Below are positions 6,451-11,550 of a stretch of DNA of 11,550 nucleotides, piece by piece (the stretch's first letter is position 1; each line of letters begins with the position of its first letter). The DNA is from Actinomycetota bacterium (lineage in GTDB: Bacteria; Actinomycetota; Thermoleophilia; Solirubrobacterales; Solirubrobacteraceae): the NCBI GenBank assembly GCA_005883255.1, contig VAXS01000146.1, positions 1-11,550 on the forward strand, in the 5' to 3' direction. The notes below the pieces were generated by a model. It was not told the DNA's origin. It searched no databases and saw only the letters and a list, made by a program, of their open reading frames with translations. The position numbers and the translations under genes are program-made.

Positions 6451-6523
6451 CGGGGGGACACCCCGGGAGCGGGCGCGTAATGAACCCATCGACAGCCGCT
6501 CAGGGCGGCTTGAGCGACCGCTC
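6451..6523. promoter_or_regulatory. Three small hairpins in the divergent intergenic region before tldD
   Basis: The 136-bp gap between the GGDEF/HD-GYP gene and tldD holds three short inverted repeats: CGGGG-N5-CCCCG at 6451-6465, AGCCGC-N5-GCGGCT at 6494-6510, and GAGCG-AC-CGCTC at 6512-6523. The last two are adjacent and also share a direct repeat of CCGCTC. Short inverted repeats are frequent in GC-rich DNA, so they may be chance, operator sites or folded leader RNA. No larger riboswitch-like structure or convincing small gene is seen here. Confidence 0.3.
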
Positions 6524-6540
6524 GGGCGCGAATGGACGGA

Positions 6541-6546
6541 TAGGGT
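6541..6546 (+). promoter_or_regulatory. Candidate -10 box for leaderless tldD transcript
   Basis: TAGGGT fits TAnnnT and ends 7 nt before GTG at 6554. This supports transcription beginning at or beside that codon. No convincing -35 is visible at 16-18 bp. If the hexamer is real, the GTG at 6545, which overlaps it, cannot be the start codon of this transcript. Confidence 0.45.
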
Positions 6547-6553
6547 GCGCGCG

Positions 6554-7993
6554 GTGCTCGACGTCCTGGTGGAGACGGTCGACCGCGCCGTCGGCCGCTG
6601 CGACTACGCCGACGCCCGGCGCGTGGTTCGCGCCCGCGAGCGCCTGGCCACCCGCAACGGCGAGGTCGAGACCGCCGCGGTGGAGGAGAGCGACGGCGTC
6701 GGCGTGCGCGTGCGCGTGGGCGGCGCCTGGGGATTCGCCTCCTCCAGCGACCCGGGACCGGCGGGCGCCCAGGACGCGCTGCGCCGGGCGCTGGCGGTGG
6801 CGGAGTCGCAGCCGGCGGTGGCTCCCACTCCCCTCGCCCCGGCCCCACCGGCGCGCGGGCACTGGCAGGGACCCTGCGAGCGGGATCCCTTCGCCATCCC
6901 GGTCGAGCGCAAGCTCGAGCTGTTGCTGAGCGCCGACGCCGCGCTGCGCGGCGATCCCCGGATCGTGCGCACCCAGGCCCGCTGCCTGTCGCTGCGCACC
7001 ACCACCGCCTTCGCCTCCACCGACGGGGGCGCCTGCACCCAGACGCGAACCGAGTGCGGGGGCGGGATCCTGGCCGCGGCGGTCGAGGCCGACGAGCTGC
7101 AGGTGCGCTCATGGCCCGGCGAGCACGACGGCGGCGTCGCCGGGGCGGGCTGGGAGCAGGTCGAGGCCCTGCGCCTGGTCGAGGAGGCGCCGCGCGTGGC
7201 CGAGGAGGCGATCGCGCTGCTGGCGGCGCCCGACTGCCCGGCGGGCGTGCGCACCGTCGTGCTGCACGGCGAGCAGGTGGGGCTGCAGCTGCACGAGTCG
7301 ATCGGCCACGCGCTGGAGCTGGACCGCATCCTGGGCGGCGAGCTCTCGTACGCGGGCGGCAGCTGGGTGGGGCCCGGCGACCTGGGCTCGCTGCGCTACG
7401 GCTCCGAGGCGCTCGGCGTCACGGCCGACGCCACGCTGCCGGGCGGGCTGGGCTCGTTCGGGTGGGACGACGAGGGGGTGCCCGGCCAGCGGCTGGAGCT
7501 CATCCGCTCTGGCCGGCTGCTGGGCGCCCTGTCCTCGCGCGAGTCGGCCGGCGCCGTGGGGCTGGACTCCTCCGGCGGCTGCGCGCGGGCGGACGGTCAT
7601 TCCCGCCAGGCGATCGTGCGGATGACCAACGTCTCGCTCGACCCCGGCGACGCCGGCTCGCTCGCCGACCTCGTCGCCGACACCGACGACGGCCTGTACC
7701 TGGAGACCAACCGGTCGTGGTCGATCGACGACCGCCGTTTGCACTTCCAGTTCGCCACCGAGGTGGCGCGGGAGATCCGGAGCGGAGAGCTGGGCCGCCT
7801 GTATCGCAACCCCTCCTACGCGGGGATCACGCCGCGCTTCTGGGGCGGGCTGGACGCGGTGTGCGGCGGGGACGAGTGGCGGCTGTGGGGACTGCTCAAC
7901 TGCGGCAAGGGGGAGCCAGGCCAGGTCATGCACGTCTCGCACGGGACCGCTCCGGCGCGCTTCCGCGACGTGCAGGTCGGCGTGGCCGGATGA
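6554..7993 (+). CDS. tldD: TldD metalloprotease, catalytic subunit
   Basis: A 479-residue TldD (peptidase family U62). With TldE it forms a heterodimeric zinc protease in the cytoplasm that degrades unfolded peptides; in known cases it matures microcin B17 or degrades CcdA antitoxin. The zinc-binding HExxxH is intact as HESIGH at 247-252, and the C-terminal NCGKGEPGQ (449-457) carries the Cys that serves as an additional metal ligand in TldD proteins. The N-terminal domain (about 1-200) and the core with GSFGWDDEG (300-308) are colinear with the family. Start GTG 6554 is chosen over in-frame GTG 6545 because it follows TAGGGT by 7 nt and gives the family-like N-terminus MLDVLVETV; the three-codon difference is minor. 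The stop overlaps the tldE start by 4 bp (ATGA), so they form a coupled operon. No precursor-peptide gene is visible nearby, so a housekeeping role is as likely as peptide maturation. Confidence 0.95.
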   Translation: MLDVLVETVDRAVGRCDYADARRVVRARERLATRNGEVETAAVEESDGVGVRVRVGGAWGFASSSDPGPAGAQDALRRALAVAESQPAVAPTPLAPAPPARGHWQGPCERDPFAIPVERKLELLLSADAALRGDPRIVRTQARCLSLRTTTAFASTDGGACTQTRTECGGGILAAAVEADELQVRSWPGEHDGGVAGAGWEQVEALRLVEEAPRVAEEAIALLAAPDCPAGVRTVVLHGEQVGLQLHESIGHALELDRILGGELSYAGGSWVGPGDLGSLRYGSEALGVTADATLPGGLGSFGWDDEGVPGQRLELIRSGRLLGALSSRESAGAVGLDSSGGCARADGHSRQAIVRMTNVSLDPGDAGSLADLVADTDDGLYLETNRSWSIDDRRLHFQFATEVAREIRSGELGRLYRNPSYAGITPRFWGGLDAVCGGDEWRLWGLLNCGKGEPGQVMHVSHGTAPARFRDVQVGVAG

Positions 7994-9372
7994 GCGGCGA
8001 CGCCTTGGTGGCGCTGGCCGAGCGCGGGCTGGCCCATGCCCGGGGCGAGGCGCTGGTCACCGTCACCCACGAGCGTTCGCTGCTGTCCCGGTTCGCGCGC
8101 TCGCGCCCCACCCAGGCCACGGACGTGGACGAGCTCGCGGTCGAGGTGACGTGCGTGCGCGACGGCCGGCTGGCCACCGCCGGCGCCGTGGGGATCGACG
8201 ACGTGGCGCTGCGCGACGCCGCGGGGCGGGCGGCGGCAGCGGCCGAGGCGGCGGCGCGGGCCGGCCCGGGCTCCTATCCCGGGCTCCCAGGGCCCGACCA
8301 CGACTATCGCCCGCATGACGGCTGGGACCCGGACACGGCGGAGCTCGATCCCCGGCGGGCGGGAGCGGCGCTGCAGGCGGCGTTCGCCGTGGCCGCGGAC
8401 GCCGGGGCCGAGGCGTTCGGGACGTGGACGGCGGGCGCGGTGCGCACCGCGATCGCCGCCAGCACCGGCCTGCACGGCGTCGACGGCCTGACCGACGCCT
8501 ACGCCAAGACGATCTGCCGCGACGACCGGGGCCGCAGCGGGTTCGCGGCGGCCGCCAGCACACGCGCCGCCGACATGGACATGCGGTCGCTGGCCGAGGG
8601 CGCGGCGGCCAGGCTGCGACCGGCCGAGGAGCCGGCGGAGCTGCCGCCGGGCGATTACGACGTGGTCCTGGACGCCGACGCGGTGGGTGCGCTGCTGGAG
8701 TTCCTCGGGCTGTTGGCCTTCAACGGGCTCGCGCACGCCGAGGGCCGGGGCGCGCTGGCCGGCCGGCTGGGCACCCGGGTGGCGGCGGCGGGCGTGAACC
8801 TGGCGGACTCGCCCCGCCTGGCCCGCACCCTCCCGCGCGCGTTCGACGCCGAGGGGGTGGCCAAGGCGCCCCGCCCGCTGATCCAGGACGGGGTGGCGCT
8901 AAACGTGGTGCACGACATCGCCTCGGCCGCGGTCGCCGGCGGCGGCGCGCGCTCCACCGGCCACGCGCTCGCGCCCGGTGGCGGCCTCTCCGGTCCCGTT
9001 CCCACCAACCTGGTGCTGGCGGGCGGGGGAGCGGCCAGCGTGGAGGAGCTGGCAGCGCCGATCGAGCGCGGGATCTACGTGACCCGACTGTGGTACGTGA
9101 ACGCCGTCGACCCCAAGCACACGGTGCTCACGGGGATGACCCGCGACGGGACGTTCCTGATCGAGGACGGCCGGATCGCCCGGCCGCTGCGCGACGTGCG
9201 GTTCACCGACTCGGTCCTGCGGCTGCTGGACGGCACAGAGGCGCTGGGCGCCCACCCCCGCCTGGTCACCGAGGGCGAGTTCTACGGCCGCCGGTTCGCG
9301 AGCGGAGTCCTGTGTCCCCCGCTGCGCGCGCGGGGCTGGCGGGTGACCGGGGCCACGCCGGGCGGCGCCTAG
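7990..9372 (+). CDS. tldE: TldE/PmbA, non-catalytic partner of TldD
   Basis: A 460-residue PmbA/TldE protein. Its N-terminal half is the domain that pairs with TldD. Its C-terminal half has the family's DAEGV (286-290), a Gly-rich region (317-347), and IERGIYVTRLWYVNAVDPKH (358-377) followed by TVLTGMTRDGTFLIEDG (378-394). The HExxxH present in TldD is absent, as expected: TldE is catalytically inactive and shapes the substrate cavity of the heterodimer. The ATG at 7990 overlaps the tldD stop as ATGA, indicating translational coupling and equal expression. The stop codon TAG (9370-9372) interlocks with the stop of the convergent secG, the two sharing CTAG at 9369-9372. Confidence is high. Confidence 0.93.
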   Translation: MSGDALVALAERGLAHARGEALVTVTHERSLLSRFARSRPTQATDVDELAVEVTCVRDGRLATAGAVGIDDVALRDAAGRAAAAAEAAARAGPGSYPGLPGPDHDYRPHDGWDPDTAELDPRRAGAALQAAFAVAADAGAEAFGTWTAGAVRTAIAASTGLHGVDGLTDAYAKTICRDDRGRSGFAAAASTRAADMDMRSLAEGAAARLRPAEEPAELPPGDYDVVLDADAVGALLEFLGLLAFNGLAHAEGRGALAGRLGTRVAAAGVNLADSPRLARTLPRAFDAEGVAKAPRPLIQDGVALNVVHDIASAAVAGGGARSTGHALAPGGGLSGPVPTNLVLAGGGAASVEELAAPIERGIYVTRLWYVNAVDPKHTVLTGMTRDGTFLIEDGRIARPLRDVRFTDSVLRLLDGTEALGAHPRLVTEGEFYGRRFASGVLCPPLRARGWRVTGATPGGA

Positions 9373-9593
9373 ATCCTCAGCAGGACGATGATGTTGATCG
9401 TGAAGAGGATCGCGACCGCGACGGTCCAGTAGTTCAGGTTGCGCTCGACCAGCGAGCCGCCGCCGAACGGTCCGGCTCCGGTGCCGACTCCGAAGGCGCC
9501 CGACAGCCCGGAGTCCTTCCCCGAGTGCATGAGGACGAGGAAGATGAGCAGGACCGACAGGAAGACCTGTACCACGCTGAGGATCAAGTACAT
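9369..9593 (-). CDS. secG: SecG, preprotein translocase subunit
   Basis: A 74-residue protein with the SecG layout: a membrane helix at about 3-21, a cytoplasmic loop with SGKDSGLSGAFGVGTGAGPF (24-43) that carries the conserved SGK and Gly-rich segment, and a second helix at about 54-72. SecG joins SecY and SecE in the inner-membrane channel and stimulates SecA-driven export. The length is typical. The ATG at 9593 lies 15 nt after the stop of the CcmI-like gene, so readthrough from ccmF is likely, with a second promoter candidate (9603-9608) directly upstream. Its stop shares CTAG with the tldE stop. Confidence is high. Confidence 0.92.
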   Translation of the reverse strand: MYLILSVVQVFLSVLLIFLVLMHSGKDSGLSGAFGVGTGAGPFGGGSLVERNLNYWTVAVAILFTINIIVLLRI

Positions 9594-9602
9594 CGCGCGG
9601 CG

Positions 9603-9608
9603 ATGGTA
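9603..9608 (-). promoter_or_regulatory. Candidate -10 box for secG
   Basis: On the minus strand TACCAT (9608-9603) fits TAnnnT and ends 9 nt before the secG ATG, in the short gap after the CcmI-like gene. No Shine-Dalgarno site is evident before secG, so a separate near-leaderless transcript is possible. No -35 is clear. Confidence 0.3.
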
Positions 9609-9914
9609 CTAGAGGCCGTGCCGCCCCCCGCGCGCCTCGTCGAGCCGGCGCAGGATCTCCACCGCCTCGGCGCGCAGCTGGTCGTCGAGCGCCCGCCAGT
9701 CCTCCTCGGCCAGCTTGCCGGTGCGGTAGTCGAGCTCGGCGTCGCGGATCTCGCGGTACTTGGCCTCCCGCGCCGCCTCCAGGGCCGCCACGTCGGCCTC
9801 CTCCCCCTCGTCGGCCTCCGGCCGCTCCGCCCGCCGCGCGCGCAGCGGCGCCGTGACCACCGCCACCACCGCCGCCAGCAGGAGGAGCAGGATCAGGAAG
9901 ACCACCGGGTCCAA
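9609..9914 (-). CDS. Short CcmI-like membrane-anchored protein, cytochrome c biogenesis associated
   Basis: A 101-residue protein with one N-terminal membrane helix (about 3-22), an acidic linker (29-42), and a helical, probably coiled-coil segment. That segment contains AKYREIRDAELDYRTGKLAE (51-70) and then EDWRALDDQLRAEAVEILRR (71-90). This pattern (REI, a D/F-Y-x-TGK-L/I-x-EED motif, then a long helix) is seen in CcmI-type proteins beside cytochrome c maturation genes; the TPR region of full-length CcmI is absent. It lies 4 nt downstream of ccmF on the same strand, strongly suggesting one operon. The start is uncertain: TTG at 9914 gives MDPVVFLIL; GTG at 9905 would shorten it by three residues. 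The family call is moderate and rests on both motif and context. Confidence 0.7.
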   Translation of the reverse strand: MDPVVFLILLLLLAAVVAVVTAPLRARRAERPEADEGEEADVAALEAAREAKYREIRDAELDYRTGKLAEEDWRALDDQLRAEAVEILRRLDEARGGRHGL

Positions 9915-9918
9915 AGGA

Positions 9919-11550
9919 TCACGCGCGACCCAGCTCGCGCGCGACCCGGGCGGCGTAGCCCGCGCTCGCGCGCCGGCGCAGGGCCAGCGGCGCCGGCCAC
10001 AGCGCGATGAGGGCGCCCGCCATCACCACCAGCGCGCCCAGCCAGATCCAGGTGACCAGCGGCGAGATGATGATCCGGAAGGTGGCCGGCGGCGGCCGGC
10101 GCTCGTAGCGCGCGGCCACGGCGGCGATCACCAGCGCCTGGACGTCCGGCCGGGCCCGCGCGAAGCGCCGGTCGGCGTCGCGGACGATCGGCTGCAGCGA
10201 GCTCAGGTCGGGCTCGATCGCCATCCACAGGTCGCGGCGCAGGCCGGCGCGCAGCCCCACCTCGCTGGTGGCCTGGCCGTCGAAGTAGCGACCCACCGGG
10301 CCCAGGGAGGGATCCATCGACGGGTAGTAGCCGCGGGTGGGGCGCAGGGTGGTCACGTGGCGCCCGTGCTTGCGGACGTCCAGCACCGCCCCCAGCGAGA
10401 TCTTCTCGCTGGCCAGCCTGGCCGTCGGCCGCACGTAGCGGACGTCGTAGCCGCCCACCCGCGTCGTCTGCCCGGGCGACAGCCGCACGTCGCGCGCATG
10501 CTGGAACGCGGACGAGGCGGCCACCCCCACGAACAGGACCGCGATCCCGGCGTGCACGACGTAGCCCCCGTACCGGCGACGGTTGCGCCGGACCAGCGCC
10601 GCCAGGGCGGCCGGCGGCGACTCCCGGGTCATCGCGCGCCGGGCGCGGGTGCCGCGCCAGAACTCCTGCCCCACGGCCGCCAGGACGAACGCCGCGGCGG
10701 CGAACATGATCAGCGCCGCCGGGTGCGAGGCGGCGCCCAGCGCGCCCAGCAGCGCCGCCATCCCGACCCCCGCCGCCACCGGCAACCGGAAGTTGCGCAG
10801 CAGGTTGGCGGCGGTCGCGCGCCGCCAGGCGATCACCGGCCCGATCCCCGCCAGCAGAACCAGCAGCAGGGCCAGCGGGACCGTGTAGCGGTCGAACCAC
10901 GGGGGGCCCACCGCCGCCTTCTGCCCGGTCACCGCTTCCGAGATCAGCGGGAAGAACGTGCCCCAGAAGATCACGAAGCACAGGCCCACCAGCACCAGGT
11001 TGTTGAGCAGGAAGGCCGCCTCGCGGGACAGCAGCGAGTCCAGCCGGTGCTCGGAGCGCAGGCCGACGCGGCGGGAGGCCACCAGCCACACCGATCCCCC
11101 CACCATCAGGCCGATGAGGATGAGGAACGGAATCCCCAGCGTCGAGGCCCCGAAGGCGTGGATCGAGTCCAGGATCCCGGAGCGCACCAGGAAGGTGCCG
11201 AGTATCGCCAGCGTCCCGGTGGCCAGGACCAGCGAGACGTTCCACACCTTCAGCATCCCGCGTTTCTCCTGGATCATCGCCGAGTGCAGGAACGCGGTGC
11301 CGGTGAGCCAGGGCATCAGCGAGGCGTTCTCCACCGGGTCCCACCCCCAGTAGCCGCCCCAGCCCAGCTCGACGTACGACCAGCGGGCGCCCAGCAGGAT
11401 CCCCACCCCCAGCAGGACCCAGGCGGCCAGCGCGAAGCGCCGCGTCACCGCGATCCACTCGGCGTCCAGCCGCCGCGCCGCCAGCGCCCCCACCGCGAAG
11501 GCGAACGGGATTGTGAACAGCGTGTACCCCGAGTACAGCATCGGGGGGTG
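9919..11550 (-). CDS. ccmF: CcmF, cytochrome c heme lyase component, 5' end outside window
   Basis: 543 codons plus stop of a polytopic heme-handling protein of system I cytochrome c maturation, which attaches heme to apocytochrome c on the outer face of the membrane. The window edge cuts at HPPML, which lies well inside complete CcmF (about 650 residues), so roughly the first quarter is missing. Visible hallmarks: HPPML at the cut edge, the tryptophan-rich WWD domain WGGYWGWDPVENASLMPWL, the following LHS and IHAF, GTFLVRSG, and late GGYVVHAG. The four conserved His residues implicated in heme binding can all be matched; the spacings between the first three (88 and 42 residues) equal those I recall for E. 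coli H173, H261 and H303. A large extracytoplasmic domain lies between the last two helices. The CcmI-like gene follows by 4 nt. Confidence is high. Confidence 0.95.
   Translation of the reverse strand, partial: HPPMLYSGYTLFTIPFAFAVGALAARRLDAEWIAVTRRFALAAWVLLGVGILLGARWSYVELGWGGYWGWDPVENASLMPWLTGTAFLHSAMIQEKRGMLKVWNVSLVLATGTLAILGTFLVRSGILDSIHAFGASTLGIPFLILIGLMVGGSVWLVASRRVGLRSEHRLDSLLSREAAFLLNNLVLVGLCFVIFWGTFFPLISEAVTGQKAAVGPPWFDRYTVPLALLLVLLAGIGPVIAWRRATAANLLRNFRLPVAAGVGMAALLGALGAASHPAALIMFAAAAFVLAAVGQEFWRGTRARRAMTRESPPAALAALVRRNRRRYGGYVVHAGIAVLFVGVAASSAFQHARDVRLSPGQTTRVGGYDVRYVRPTARLASEKISLGAVLDVRKHGRHVTTLRPTRGYYPSMDPSLGPVGRYFDGQATSEVGLRAGLRRDLWMAIEPDLSSLQPIVRDADRRFARARPDVQALVIAAVAARYERRPPPATFRIIISPLVTWIWLGALVVMAGALIALWPAPLALRRRASAGYAARVARELGRA

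Noticed and set aside
5128..6480. Plus-strand 450-codon frame opposite the GGDEF/HD-GYP gene
   Set aside because: His/Arg/Gln-rich antisense shadow; the minus strand has intact catalytic motifs throughout.
6418..6553. A c-di-GMP riboswitch upstream of the GGDEF/HD-GYP gene or tldD
   Set aside because: The 136-bp gap shows only short separate hairpins and nothing matching the conserved core of known c-di-GMP riboswitches.
6480..6929. Possible small peptide gene starting MNPSTAAQGG before tldD, considered as a TldD/E precursor
   Set aside because: No ribosome site, it runs into tldD in a shifted frame as low-complexity Arg/Pro/Ser sequence, and it has no leader/core pattern.
8424..10010. Plus-strand 528-codon frame across tldE, secG and the CcmI-like gene
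   Set aside because: Shadow frame crossing three well-supported genes, with low-complexity composition.
9893..11458. Minus-strand 521-codon frame overlapping ccmF in another frame
   Set aside because: Gly/Arg/Ala-rich shadow; the neighbouring frame carries the WWD domain and all four heme-related histidines.
1..11550. Search for tRNA, rRNA, CRISPR repeats, insertion sequences, att sites and origins
   Set aside because: No tRNA-like cloverleaf, regularly spaced repeats, transposase motifs or terminal inverted repeats were noticed; coding density leaves little room. Small structured RNAs cannot be excluded by eye.

Overview
The DNA is very GC-rich, with codon third positions almost all G or C, and is densely packed with genes. 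It looks like chromosome from a high-GC actinobacterium. A CcmF-type cytochrome c maturation protein, a TldD/TldE pair, a combined GGDEF/HD-GYP protein and actinobacterial-style LysR and EamA proteins together suggest the Thermoleophilia/Solirubrobacterales, though this is inference from gene content. I see no tRNA, rRNA, CRISPR array, insertion sequence, integrase or phage gene.

Layout. Positions 1-1505 (minus strand) hold a LysR-type regulator followed directly by the N-terminal part of a ChrA-family transporter that runs off the left edge. Positions 1506-1609 are a divergent control region with a convincing lysR promoter and a T-N11-A palindrome. Positions 1610-4051 (plus) hold a short GNAT-like protein, an EamA/DMT-family exporter and an iron-alcohol-dehydrogenase-fold enzyme most like maleylacetate reductase. 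Positions 4033-6417 (minus) encode a 794-residue membrane protein with both a diguanylate cyclase (GGDEF) and a c-di-GMP phosphodiesterase (HD-GYP) domain. Positions 6418-6553 are a second divergent intergenic region with three small hairpins and a tldD promoter candidate. Positions 6554-9372 (plus) are tldD and tldE, coupled by an ATGA overlap. Positions 9369-11550 (minus) are, in transcription order, ccmF (5' end outside the window), a short CcmI-like protein and secG.

How the genes may work together. The LysR protein probably controls itself and perhaps chrA and the divergent exporter/dehydrogenase cluster. TldD and TldE form the known heterodimeric metalloprotease that trims peptides. The CcmF and CcmI-like proteins belong to heme attachment to c-type cytochromes at the membrane. 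SecG is part of the protein-export channel.

Most of the window is ordinary core and accessory metabolism, and I do not see a clear new multi-gene system. The best unexplained signals are: a perfect 19-bp palindrome that is exactly the overlap of two convergent genes and gives both proteins the same C-terminus; an in-frame TGA-GTG junction joining lysR to chrA; a recurring TAnnnT box 6-9 nt before start codons, suggesting leaderless transcripts; and a GGDEF/HD-GYP protein whose two enzyme domains are separated by about eight membrane spans.
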